Shown in pieces: positions 26,196-34,257 of a DNA stretch of 64,000 nt. How positions within the stretch are numbered: position 1 is the first letter of the stretch; every line of letters starts with the position of its first letter. Made by a program: the position numbers and the translations under genes. Source of the stretch: JAFGMQ01 sp036733345 (GTDB taxonomy: Bacteria; Desulfobacterota; DSM-4660; Desulfatiglandales; Desulfatiglandaceae); the NCBI GenBank assembly GCA_036733345.1, contig DAINAR010000002.1:62001-126000 (forward strand), in the 5' to 3' direction. The notes below the pieces were generated by a model. The model saw only the letters and a program-made list of their open reading frames with translations. It was not told the DNA's origin and did not search any database.

Positions 26196-26372
26196 AAGAT
26201 CTTTATCTGCCAATATCTCCATCGTTTCCAAAAGGCCTTCATACAGATCCCAGCTCATAACTGCCATGACTTCCCTATTTCTTCTGGTAACGGCAAAAAT
26301 ACGATTATCAGCTGTTTCATCAGGTAGCTTTGTAAACCTGCTCCTCGCCTCAGTTATGGTTAATTTTTCCAT
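26109..26372 (-). CDS. Phd/YefM-type antitoxin
   Basis: An 87-residue protein beginning MEKLTITEARSRFTKLPDE with IFAVTRRNREVMAVMSWDLY, the Phd/YefM DNA-binding N-terminus. The C-terminus GRTYSLEESLKRLGL is typical of antitoxins of RelE toxins. GGGGAG precedes the ATG. Its 3' end is duplicated at 23.2 kb as part of a deletion copy. Confidence 0.82.
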   Translation of the reverse strand: MEKLTITEARSRFTKLPDETADNRIFAVTRRNREVMAVMSWDLYEGLLETMEILADKDLMENLRRGLDDIKSGRTYSLEESLKRLGL

Positions 26373-26474
26373 ATTATAAAACTCCCCACATTAAATATGC
26401 ATGTTAATGCACATTTCATTTAACATCGTATCAACAGGAATCTATTTAATGTACAGTGGCAAGACATCATTCAC

Positions 26475-26762
26475 TCACCTGTAAAACTCACGACGATGCC
26501 CGATTGTCAAAACCAGGATAACCACTTTTTCGTCCTGTATTTCGCACAACACCCTGTAATCACTAATCCGGTATCGCCAGAAACCGGCATGATCACCCTT
26601 CAAGGATTCTCCAAAATGCCGGGGATTTTTACAACCATCGATCCTCTCACTAAGCCAGTTGAGAATTCGTTCCTGAACAGGAAGATCCATTTCTATCAAA
26701 GAAAGGGGGGAGTATAAATAGCTATTATCACTTACCCCTGACAGGATTAACCGGATATACAT
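26475..26762 (-). pseudogene. RelE-like toxin gene with replaced N-terminus
   Basis: The last 67 codons are a good RelE: VQERILNWLSERIDGCKNPR, then GFWRYRISDYRVLCEIQD and GHRREFYR, which retain the R and Y/R residues important for mRNA cleavage. The first 28 residues do not match the family's first strand and helix, and no antitoxin gene lies upstream. I read it as a 5'-truncated relE; a small chance remains that a shortened active toxin is made. Part of it is copied at 23.3 kb. Confidence 0.55.
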
Positions 26763-26821
26763 GATCCTTTTTCATCCTGATATCCTGTCATATTCAATAC
26801 ATATCTCCCGATTGAATAATG
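26605..26821. repeat. Source segment 2 of the 23.2-kb deletion copy
   Basis: Matches 23287-23497, including the perfect string GACAGGATTAACCGGATATA. It spans the 5' part of the truncated relE and its upstream flank. Confidence 0.75.
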
Positions 26822-26841
26822 GCAGGGGGACGTTTTCAAAC

Positions 26842-26869
26842 CATATACTGTACTTTCATATACTGTATT
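26842..26869. promoter_or_regulatory. Tandem 13-bp direct repeat, possible operator
   Basis: CATATACTGTACT at 26842 and CATATACTGTATT at 26857 repeat with a 15-base period, just upstream of TTGACA at 26875 and about 57 bases before the RHH antitoxin. The layout suits a ribbon-helix-helix repressor site. No convincing -10 at the right distance was found. Confidence 0.35.
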
Positions 26870-26925
26870 TTCAATTGACAATCACATTTTTATATGTCAT
26901 CTTTTATACATTATAAATATATAAC

Positions 26926-27186
26926 ATGGAAATATTTGCAATGAGCAACCTAAATAAAATCCCAATCCAGATTTATTTGGAACCAGAACAGAACAGGATT
27001 ATCGCCTTTTTATCAAAAACCAGCGGCAAATCAAAGGCAGCTATAATACGTTCATGCATCTCGAGTTTTATCGACAGCCTGCCGCCGCAAAAAGATCCTG
27101 CGCTTGGGATCATGAATCTCGGAACATCAGGGAAAAATAACATCGCAGAAAAACATGATGACTACTTGATATCAACTGAGAGATAG
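26926..27186 (+). CDS. Ribbon-helix-helix (CopG-like) antitoxin
   Basis: An 86-residue protein: NKIPIQIYLEPEQNRIIAFL then KSKAAIIRSCISSFID, a beta strand followed by two helices as in CopG/MetJ repressors. A second ATG at 26941 is a possible start. Followed after 15 bases by a PIN toxin on the same strand. It should bind the toxin through its C-terminal tail and repress the operon. Confidence 0.75.
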   Translation: MEIFAMSNLNKIPIQIYLEPEQNRIIAFLSKTSGKSKAAIIRSCISSFIDSLPPQKDPALGIMNLGTSGKNNIAEKHDDYLISTER

Positions 27187-27201
27187 GAAAGCAGAAAGAA
27201 G

Positions 27202-27606
27202 ATGAATACCCTTTTTGTTGATACGGGTGCATGGTTTGCCCTGGCAGATACGTCCGATAAATACCACGATCATGCCATCAATATCTTTCCGGACCTGCTT
27301 CGCAATAACCGGCTGTTGACCACAAACCATGTTATTGCTGAAACATATATTCTGATTCGCCGCAATTTGGGGCATGAAGCAGCTATCACATTTTTGAATA
27401 ATATCGCAGCGAGTCCAAGAGTTTCAAAAATTTATTCAGACAGCTTATTAGAAAAATCAGCGGAAGATATCTTACGGCAATATAAGGACCAGGATTTCAG
27501 CTATACCGATGCTGTCAGTTTTGCAGTCATGAACCAGCAAGGAATAACTCAGGCCTTTTCATTTGATCACCATTTCCTGACGGCAGGATTTACGCTTATC
27601 CCTTAA
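27202..27606 (+). CDS. vapC: PIN-domain toxin (VapC-like)
   Basis: A 134-residue PIN protein: MNTLFVDTGAWFALADTSDK has D7, HVIAETYILIRRNLGH has the E, and DFSYTDAVSFAVMNQQ then FSFDHHFLTAGF the later acidic residues. This subgroup (second acidic E followed by T-x-x-L-I-R-R) pairs with RHH antitoxins. It is one of only a few plus-strand genes in the left half. Confidence 0.85.
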   Translation: MNTLFVDTGAWFALADTSDKYHDHAINIFPDLLRNNRLLTTNHVIAETYILIRRNLGHEAAITFLNNIAASPRVSKIYSDSLLEKSAEDILRQYKDQDFSYTDAVSFAVMNQQGITQAFSFDHHFLTAGFTLIP

Positions 27607-27659
27607 GCCCCTCTTGTCATAATGAAACATTCACTCTCGTTCTATTTATTGTCCGGTTG

Positions 27660-28499
27660 TTATTTTATCTGTCTTTGACTCTTCGCGGGCGGAAGATAGT
27701 TTTCGGATGTTATGACTCTTTTGCCTGTTTTTTCCTCAAGCTCCTCTCGGGCCCTTTTTGCTATTTTGCCACCCTTTTTTCCCGCATCCGCATTTTCAAT
27801 CATTCCGATAGCTTGTACGCTTTCGGCAATCTGCCTGGTTGAGAGTTCTGCAAGTGCCGTAAAAATCAATTCTGCTTCGCTCATATGGTCGCGCAGATTC
27901 TGCGTTTTAAGTCCTTTGATATCTTTATGCTTTTTGATAGACACCCCGCTCCATTCCTGATGAATGATATTGGTGAGAATCGCATATTCGTTTTCTTTGG
28001 TTATTTCGTGCTCTTTCCAGTAGTCGGTGAGTTTATTACGAGTTTCCTGCCCCATCATCCGCTGCTGGACCCACTTTTCGCTTCTACCCTGCTGTTGCCA
28101 GTATTCACGGGCGCGGTAGAGTGAGCGCGCTGGATCGTTCATATCCTGTATGCGTTCGTATCCCACCTTTGCCAACCATAATTTTATCGGCTCTGCCTTG
28201 GGACTGGGCACAGACTGAATAAGCCGCAACAATGTTTCGGGATCAGCAACATCGGTTAGGTATTTTTTTCCATCTGCGGCTTTCATTTTCAGTCGGTTAC
28301 ATTTTGTAACCGACTCACTGCCTTCTTTTTTTAAACGATTTTTTAAAACTTTCCAGTAGTTTCGAGCCGCCTGATAATTCGGCTGCTGTATCAGGACCTG
28401 CAAAATATCAACCACTGAGAAATACCAGGTTTTTGTATGCTCATCGTAATGACGACGGATTTTATAGTCTTCAAAAACGGCCAGCTTATTGTCAATCAT
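27660..28499 (-). CDS. Bro-N domain protein (phage antirepressor/DinD-like)
   Basis: A 279-residue protein. The N-terminal Bro-N domain reads FEDYKIRRHYDEHTKTWYFS then VVDILQVLIQQPNYQAARNY, with LKMKAADGKKYLTDVADPET after it. The second half (RSEKWVQQRMMGQETRNKLT, EYAILTNIIHQEWSG, AELIFTALAELSTRQIAE) is shared with a widespread chromosomal family resembling DNA-damage-inducible protein D. Function is unknown; a DNA-binding regulator of phage origin is the usual guess. GGAGGATAG precedes the ATG. It closes the toxin-antitoxin-rich stretch; the 206 bases upstream show nothing clear. Confidence 0.75.
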   Translation of the reverse strand: MIDNKLAVFEDYKIRRHYDEHTKTWYFSVVDILQVLIQQPNYQAARNYWKVLKNRLKKEGSESVTKCNRLKMKAADGKKYLTDVADPETLLRLIQSVPSPKAEPIKLWLAKVGYERIQDMNDPARSLYRAREYWQQQGRSEKWVQQRMMGQETRNKLTDYWKEHEITKENEYAILTNIIHQEWSGVSIKKHKDIKGLKTQNLRDHMSEAELIFTALAELSTRQIAESVQAIGMIENADAGKKGGKIAKRAREELEEKTGKRVITSENYLPPAKSQRQIK

Positions 28500-28705
28500 T
28501 GCTATCCTCCTTCACGGTATTCACCGGAAACCCTTGAGGCAGAATTCAGAGTTTATATCCTTTAAGCTTACACCTCCTTTGACCGCTGGACAGATGCATT
28601 GCCATTAGGTAACGCCCCTTATCAATCAATAAACGGCTCTCTCCCCGAACCCCTTCATTCTTGGTAAATATTTTACGACTCTATCATTTATTACACAGGA
28701 GGTTT

Positions 28706-29488
28706 TTATTTTTCATACCCCATCTTTTCCAGATAACCGCCCATCTTATCACTGCATATCTTCTGTTGTTCAGCCGGCATCTCAGTTTTGTATCTGAAAG
28801 CAATCGCCTTGTTAAAATGCATCCCCTTCCGGTTCCATTCAGGATTATCCCGTGAGTATTTCCAGACTATGCTTTCTAATGTATTGTGATCCAGGTCAAA
28901 GCCAAGAAATCTGCTTACACCTTCCACTGTTTCAACCGGATTATTCATAAGATCTTCATACCTGATCATAAGAATACCCGGAATTATGCTATAGACTTTC
29001 CAGATTCTCAGCCATTTCATCACATTTTTAAGAGAATCATCAAATTCAACCATCTTTGCAAAGCTATAGTTTTTGCCTCGGCTTAAAAGTTTTTTTCCGT
29101 GGTCAACGGCTGATATCAAAACATCCCTTGGATCTCTATAAATATAAATAATTCTGATCAGGCCTAAATGATTGAGCAACATGACTGTGGGGCCGGGACA
29201 ACTATGGGTTTTAACTACAAATGATCCCTCCTTTCGTACAAAACATACGAGTCTTAAAATACGCCATATATATAAACGACCAATCCTGTTATTTATCCCC
29301 ATGATGAAGCTGTGTAAGCCGTATTTTCTTTTTATCTCACGGGCATCCATATGGCCTGCTGCTATCATGAGGTCATTAATCAGATTGTACACATATGCGC
29401 TGCCGGATTTCGGCATTCCACCGCTCAGAACTAACTCCCGATCAATCCCATTTTTTTTATGCTTGATTAATTTGCCAGATACTTCCAT
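28706..29488 (-). CDS. Sulfotransferase domain protein
   Basis: A 260-residue Sulfotransfer_1-type enzyme. The PAPS 5' loop is GGMPKSGSAYVYNLI at about residues 23-37 and the 3' motif is IYRDPRDVLISAVDHGKKLL at about 115. IRYEDLMNNPVETVEGVSRF and a C-terminal GMHFNKAI stretch are typical. It is closer to eukaryotic-like cytosolic sulfotransferases than the other three in this locus, so it may act on a different sugar or a lipid. One base separates it from the next sulfotransferase gene. Confidence 0.82.
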   Translation of the reverse strand: MEVSGKLIKHKKNGIDRELVLSGGMPKSGSAYVYNLINDLMIAAGHMDAREIKRKYGLHSFIMGINNRIGRLYIWRILRLVCFVRKEGSFVVKTHSCPGPTVMLLNHLGLIRIIYIYRDPRDVLISAVDHGKKLLSRGKNYSFAKMVEFDDSLKNVMKWLRIWKVYSIIPGILMIRYEDLMNNPVETVEGVSRFLGFDLDHNTLESIVWKYSRDNPEWNRKGMHFNKAIAFRYKTEMPAEQQKICSDKMGGYLEKMGYEK

Positions 29489-29489
29489 T

Positions 29490-30389
29490 TTAAGAATACC
29501 CTAATTTATTAAGCAATGAACCTGCTTCTGATTTGATTTCAGAAATCTGCTGCTTTGAAAGCTCTTTTTTCCATCTGCCAATCAGGTTTGAATCCGCAGA
29601 ATAAATTGCCTGTAAAAATTTCCTGATTGAATCGTCTTTTGAAATACCAAGGTGTGCTATCAAACGCTTCGCTTCTTTTTCAGGATTTGCAGCCACGTCC
29701 TCATAACGCAATTCAATATACTGATCATCGGCTAGAAGCATAGCTGCATCAAGAGCGCTTTCCACATGCCGTTTCCAGGACCAGATACACCGATGAATAT
29801 CACTGGTAGTCTCAAATTCCTTCCTGCGCTCCACTTCAACCCAGAAACGGGGATAAGGGCCATAGGGATAGCCTCCCGGCTCCCACTTGTCTGACCCGGC
29901 CAGGGAGGACTGCAGCCAGGGCTGTTTGCTTAAGGAGAGCGCCGCATCTCGGCCGTCGCGTATTATATGGATAAATTGCGCATCGGGAAATGCATGGAGC
30001 AAAAAAGGAACAATAAAGCAGTTTCGGGGTGTCTTTTCTGCAAAGCGCAAATGACCGTCAAGATGTATGCGCATAAGCCATCTGTATACCTGCCTGTAGA
30101 AGGCCTGAGCCTCTTCAAAAGGCCACAGTCCCTCAAAGACATAGCGTGATGCAGTCTTTGTTGCAATAGGTTCATGGTGATAGGAAATCTCGGGAAGAGC
30201 GCCCAAGGATTTGCCAAGAAAGCTTGTGCCGGAGCGGGGAGCTCCAATCACGAAAATTGGGCGCTTCAAATCCACTAAAAAAGAATATCGGATACTCTCT
30301 ATTGAAAGTGGAACTCCTTTTGATTCATATAGACGAAGGTCGGTTCTAAGAGTTCGAGGCGCCCATTTCAGAAAATTGGGTGGCTTCAT
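29490..30389 (-). CDS. PAPS-dependent sulfotransferase
   Basis: A 299-residue sulfotransferase (Sulfotransfer_3-like). PIFVIGAPRSGTSFLGKSLG at about residues 45-64 is the 5' phosphosulfate loop, and HIIRDGRDAALSLSKQPW at about 142 the 3' phosphate motif. YIELRYEDVAANPEKEAKRL follows. It sits between two other sulfotransferase genes in the same direction with very small gaps, which points to one transcript and a multiply sulfated product. Confidence 0.87.
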   Translation of the reverse strand: MKPPNFLKWAPRTLRTDLRLYESKGVPLSIESIRYSFLVDLKRPIFVIGAPRSGTSFLGKSLGALPEISYHHEPIATKTASRYVFEGLWPFEEAQAFYRQVYRWLMRIHLDGHLRFAEKTPRNCFIVPFLLHAFPDAQFIHIIRDGRDAALSLSKQPWLQSSLAGSDKWEPGGYPYGPYPRFWVEVERRKEFETTSDIHRCIWSWKRHVESALDAAMLLADDQYIELRYEDVAANPEKEAKRLIAHLGISKDDSIRKFLQAIYSADSNLIGRWKKELSKQQISEIKSEAGSLLNKLGYS

Positions 30390-30421
30390 TTCAATATATG
30401 GTAAGTTTCTCTTGAGGATAC

Positions 30422-31204
30422 TTATAAATAACCAAGTTCCCTTGCCAGCCTGCCAGCCCAGATATTAAAGCTGAACTCCAGAAATGGATCCAACTCACGC
30501 TGCCATGAACCAATACGAGAATTATAAATCATTTCATCACCTTCAATGTCTTCCCGTCGGTTCTTTGTAAATTCAAAATAGCGAGGTTGAATATCGTGAG
30601 AGGCATCCATGTATTTCAAAACCGATTCATCCCAGGGCTCATTTAAAAAGCCAAGTAAATTCCTCAGAGTTGCCTCGGTATTGTTCACCAGATCTTCATA
30701 TCGCAGTTCGAAATATTGCCCTTTGGAGGCCCTTTGGCCGAACTTATGGCCAATAGTAACATATTCCCGCCAGCGGATTATGCTTTTAAGCGCCTGGACA
30801 TATCCGTACCGATTCCGGTGGGAGGCAACCACATCCCGTCCGTCCCGGATAATATGAACAAGCTGGCTGTCCGGGAACAAATCAAGAATGAATTTCAGGT
30901 GAGGAGTATAATGAGGTGTCTTTTCAGCCCAGCGTTTCTTTCCTCTTTTCTGAGCATATTCTATTTGAAAGGAAGAAAAAAATTCTGCAATCTTTTGATG
31001 CCAGTATTCTTTAGAAAAGCCATAAAGTTTTATGTGGGGCCAGTGATGCACCACAATAGGCTTCATATCAATAAGAAAACTGGTCTCAGGCCCGCAACTA
31101 ATGTTGGGATGGGAATCCAGCATTAGCCGCAGTAGCGTGGTTCCTGAGCGGGGGCAGCCGATAATAAAAACAGGCCTGTTATTTGATGGGTTAACAGGAG
31201 CCAT
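30422..31204 (-). CDS. PAPS-dependent sulfotransferase
   Basis: A 260-residue sulfotransferase. FIIGCPRSGTTLLRLMLDSH at about residues 13-32 is the 5' loop, HIIRDGRDVVASHRNRYG at about 118 the 3' motif, and YFELRYEDLVNNTEATLRNL the following helix. It is the first of the three tandem sulfotransferase genes in transcription order. Its substrate is unknown; the glycan made by this locus is the natural candidate. Confidence 0.88.
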   Translation of the reverse strand: MAPVNPSNNRPVFIIGCPRSGTTLLRLMLDSHPNISCGPETSFLIDMKPIVVHHWPHIKLYGFSKEYWHQKIAEFFSSFQIEYAQKRGKKRWAEKTPHYTPHLKFILDLFPDSQLVHIIRDGRDVVASHRNRYGYVQALKSIIRWREYVTIGHKFGQRASKGQYFELRYEDLVNNTEATLRNLLGFLNEPWDESVLKYMDASHDIQPRYFEFTKNRREDIEGDEMIYNSRIGSWQRELDPFLEFSFNIWAGRLARELGYL

Positions 31205-31327
31205 TTACAGCCTGAAGCCAACGCACACAAATTTGAATTTTGCATATAAACGGTTCTGAAAGTACATCCATGTACATTCTTTCGATATTTGACTCTTAGA
31301 TATTCTTTGAATTGAGGATTGAGGCTA

Positions 31328-32176
31328 TTAGCCCTGCTTTTTTCTCCAGCGCAAGAATTTTCTTAGAACTTTTTCTTTTATAGAATACTTCCCAAACTGC
31401 ACTACCATCTTTTTAATAAACTCATAATCAAGCGGGTTTTGAAGGACATCATAGTATTGCAGGACTTTCTTGAGCTCATTTTCGTTGTAAAGAAGATATT
31501 CATTTAACTTCCTGGATTTCCAGACCTTATCATTGCCAATATGAAACGTAACGTGAAGATCAGTAAATTCCTTGAACTGCTTCGCATTGTAGATAAGGTT
31601 CACCGCCAGCACAGCTCCAATCCTTCCAGTTCCGATACATGTATTGCCTAATTGGTATTCTGGATAAGCGCTTCTCTTAAATACAAAGCAATCGTAACCC
31701 CTATGTTTCTCACCAACCTGAGAATACATTAATGGGATATCTTCAGGTCTTTCAAATGTTTTTGAAATTGTTCTCCTGTTTATCACAAAGGCATCATATC
31801 CAGACTCTATAATACGGTTTACAACGATGTAAAAAAAAGGCATGAGGGCAATATCCACATTAGTGTAGATCATATAATCAGCATCAGTTGCTTCGTACAG
31901 GCGATCCAGAATATCCTTTATCAAAGGCAGCCTGCGCTTCTCTTGAAAATTTCCAAATTCAAAGACTGACTGGGTTAGATTCTTTGTCAAGTGGAAACCT
32001 TCAGGTACAAAAGACTTATCTTCAGGATATTGAGCAGAGAAAAGGTCAACCTGAACAAGACAACGAGAATATTCTTGAGCAGTTCGTACTGTTTCAAATG
32101 TTATAGGTTGAGCAATGAAAAGGCTTGATTCCCTGGGAACTATGACGGGGTTGATGATATGTGCGAAGGTTCTCAT
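31328..32176 (-). CDS. Unidentified protein, possibly a GT-A-like sugar transferase
   Basis: A 282-residue protein I cannot name. It contains DADYMIYTNVDIALMPFFYI at about residues 95-115, where the NVD strand end resembles the DxD-like site of GT-A glycosyltransferases, and a C-terminal TFHIGNDKVWKSRKLNEYLL. It is soluble, without signal peptide or membrane segment. Context (GT2 upstream, sulfotransferases downstream, same strand) supports a role in glycan synthesis. Fold prediction would settle whether the nucleotide-sugar Rossmann half is present. Confidence 0.5.
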   Translation of the reverse strand: MRTFAHIINPVIVPRESSLFIAQPITFETVRTAQEYSRCLVQVDLFSAQYPEDKSFVPEGFHLTKNLTQSVFEFGNFQEKRRLPLIKDILDRLYEATDADYMIYTNVDIALMPFFYIVVNRIIESGYDAFVINRRTISKTFERPEDIPLMYSQVGEKHRGYDCFVFKRSAYPEYQLGNTCIGTGRIGAVLAVNLIYNAKQFKEFTDLHVTFHIGNDKVWKSRKLNEYLLYNENELKKVLQYYDVLQNPLDYEFIKKMVVQFGKYSIKEKVLRKFLRWRKKQG

Positions 32177-32178
32177 TT

Positions 32179-32290
32179 ATCAGTTTGATAAGATATCGCT
32201 GTATAGATTTATATACTGCTGTGCCACCTTTTCAGGTGTAAACTTTATTTTAACCTTTTGTCGCGTGACTCTTTTATTTAAATTAATCTT
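32179..32290 (-). pseudogene. GT4 glycosyltransferase C-terminal remnant
   Basis: The gap between two genes translates on the minus strand as VKIKFTPEKVAQQYINLYSD then ILSN and TGA at 32179-32181. The FTPEKVAQQY-x-x-LY pattern is the usual last helix of GT4 glycosyltransferases. Only about 36 codons survive, and upstream the frame runs into the 3' end of the GT2 gene out of phase. It records the loss of a whole glycosyltransferase gene from this spot. Confidence 0.5.
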
Positions 32291-33263
32291 TACGTCCCTT
32301 GGCCAGATCAATTACCCAAAGCGGAAGGAATTCTCTAACACACATTCGCATAACCAAGAGCAATAAACGAAAATGTTCAATGAGTGCTATTCCGTTTCGA
32401 CGTGTAATATGTATAAGCAGTCGCCAGGCATCACGAATTTCTCCCTCGGACATTTTCCTAGCAGCCAATCTACCTAATACCTTTGTACGATAATACTTAA
32501 TATATTTAAGTGATCCGTTTTTCCCAAACCAATTTTCGTATAAAGGCCTCCATTTATACAAAAATTTTTCAACTCCTTGAATACGTGGTATAGTATCATT
32601 TACCATACTTTTCCGCCTTTTAAAGGAATATCGAACCGTGAGTGCCTCGTACACTGGAACTGCGTTAAATCCATGAGATGCCAATGCCATCCATAAATCA
32701 TGATCAACCGAAGATTTAATACTTTCATCAAATCCTCCAATCTCTTTCAATGCCTTTCGAGGATATAACCCTGTAGAAGGTATAGTAAACATCCATTTTG
32801 CTCGTATGGCATTAGTTGCTATATTACCTTCGACTCTAGGCATACTATAATATATTTTTCTTTTATTAATATTATGATTTTCACAACCGGAATAAACGAC
32901 ACCAAGCTTTTCGCGCTCCGACGAAGTCAGTTTTTGAACTGCCGCCATACGCTTTTCAAGAGAATCTGGTTTCCATTCATCGTCATCGTCAAGAAATGCA
33001 ATATAATCTCCACTTGATTTCTTAATGCCAGTGTTTCGCGCTGCGCAAAGCCCTCTGCGTTGATCATGACGCCAATAGAAACAGTCCTTTCGTCCACCCA
33101 ATACCTGCATAACAGCTTGAGGTGTGTCATCATCTGACCCATCATCAACCACATGTAAATCGAATCCCGTAAAGGTCTGTGAAAAAACCGAACGAATGGC
33201 TTTAAGAACTAACTTTGATCGATTCATTGTTGTGATTACCACTGATACTGCCGGTCGGTTCAC
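32283..33263 (-). CDS. GT2 family glycosyltransferase
   Basis: A GT-A glycosyltransferase of about 326 residues: VNRPAVSVVITTMNRSKLVL at the start, LHVVDDGSDDDTPQA with the first acidic residues, CAARNTGIKKSSGDYIAFLD and DDDEWKPDSL with the metal-binding DDD, then FDESIKSSVDHDLWMALASH. The GTG at 33263 overlaps the upstream methyltransferase stop as GTGA and is preferred to a TTG seven codons further upstream. The helical C-terminus may touch the membrane. Sugar specificity is unknown. Confidence 0.83.
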   Translation of the reverse strand: MNRPAVSVVITTMNRSKLVLKAIRSVFSQTFTGFDLHVVDDGSDDDTPQAVMQVLGGRKDCFYWRHDQRRGLCAARNTGIKKSSGDYIAFLDDDDEWKPDSLEKRMAAVQKLTSSEREKLGVVYSGCENHNINKRKIYYSMPRVEGNIATNAIRAKWMFTIPSTGLYPRKALKEIGGFDESIKSSVDHDLWMALASHGFNAVPVYEALTVRYSFKRRKSMVNDTIPRIQGVEKFLYKWRPLYENWFGKNGSLKYIKYYRTKVLGRLAARKMSEGEIRDAWRLLIHITRRNGIALIEHFRLLLLVMRMCVREFLPLWVIDLAKGRKD

Positions 33264-34009
33264 CTTCTTTTCCCAACAAAACAAATTCTACCGCAGTGCA
33301 CCTCATCGCAAATATAGAAATGCCTGAGATAAATTTTAAAAAGTGTGTCAAGCAAAAAATGGTTGTTTAAAATAAAAATTGAATTATGAAGAAAACCTTT
33401 CATAAGCCTCCTGAAAATCGGTGATATTTTATCAAAAAAAATTATGTTCTCAACTTCGTAATAAGTTTCAGTAAGCTTTCTCAAAGTGACGGTGTCAAAA
33501 TTTTGATAATGTTTAGCCTGAACTGATTTATTTTTGTGAGGAACCGTGATAATCAATTTCCCACCTGTTTTCTGAAAGCCAGCGAGGTTATGTGTAAAAT
33601 CATTTATCAAATCAATAGGGATATGTTCCAGTACCTCGACCAACGTTACAACATCAAAAATCTGTTTAACGCTTTTTTCTTTACAGATATCCATACATTC
33701 ATAGTTAAGATCTGGATTCATAGCCCTAGCTAAATGAATCGCACGGAGGGAATAATCTATTCCCAAGAGAACCTTACCTCGATATCGTTTGTTAACTTCT
33801 CGTAGGAAACGACCATCTCCACATCCTATATCAACCAAACTCTCAAAATTTATGCCCTCAAGGATCGAAAGGACAAGTTTTATCCCTCCAATGTAGCGAA
33901 AACCCCACGGCCAGTAAAGATGTTGGCAAAAGTGTCCATTCTCAAACGATGGAATATAGTGATAAGGAAAGACATATTGACTCTCTTGTATAACTTCTCT
34001 CTTTCCCAA
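33260..34009 (-). CDS. SAM-dependent methyltransferase (class I)
   Basis: A 249-residue methyltransferase. Motif I is LVDIGCGDGRFLREVNKRY at about residues 58-76, with LLGIDYSLRAIHLARAMNPD after it, VTLVEVLEHIP as motif IV and GGKLIITVPH as motif V. It probably methylates a sugar or a glycan terminus. Together with the GT2 gene it overlaps, it could form a transfer-and-cap pair (inference). The 247 bases upstream contain no recognisable gene. Confidence 0.82.
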   Translation of the reverse strand: MGKREVIQESQYVFPYHYIPSFENGHFCQHLYWPWGFRYIGGIKLVLSILEGINFESLVDIGCGDGRFLREVNKRYRGKVLLGIDYSLRAIHLARAMNPDLNYECMDICKEKSVKQIFDVVTLVEVLEHIPIDLINDFTHNLAGFQKTGGKLIITVPHKNKSVQAKHYQNFDTVTLRKLTETYYEVENIIFFDKISPIFRRLMKGFLHNSIFILNNHFLLDTLFKIYLRHFYICDEVHCGRICFVGKRR

Positions 34010-34257
34010 AATGATTTTATTCTACGCTCTGGTAGCCTCCTCATATATACAATTGTTCTTCATGCGACTCACCTTCAATTTTAGCATCTGATTGCACAAT
34101 TATAAGGCAAACAAGAATCAAAAAATTTCCAAAAAATTTAAGAAACACTTTCTAAAAAACCTTTTTTTAATAAATTCATACAAGAGAGTATAAAGCGCTT
34201 AACCCTTTACTAATCATTTTTGAAATCCTGTATCCAACCCGCCAAATATTAATATTG

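Noticed and set aside
34010..34257. Remnant gene upstream of the ABC exporter's 3' neighbour
   Set aside because: A start-less minus-strand frame of about 30 codons (IWRVGYRISKMISKGLSALY) could be debris, but it is too short to assign.
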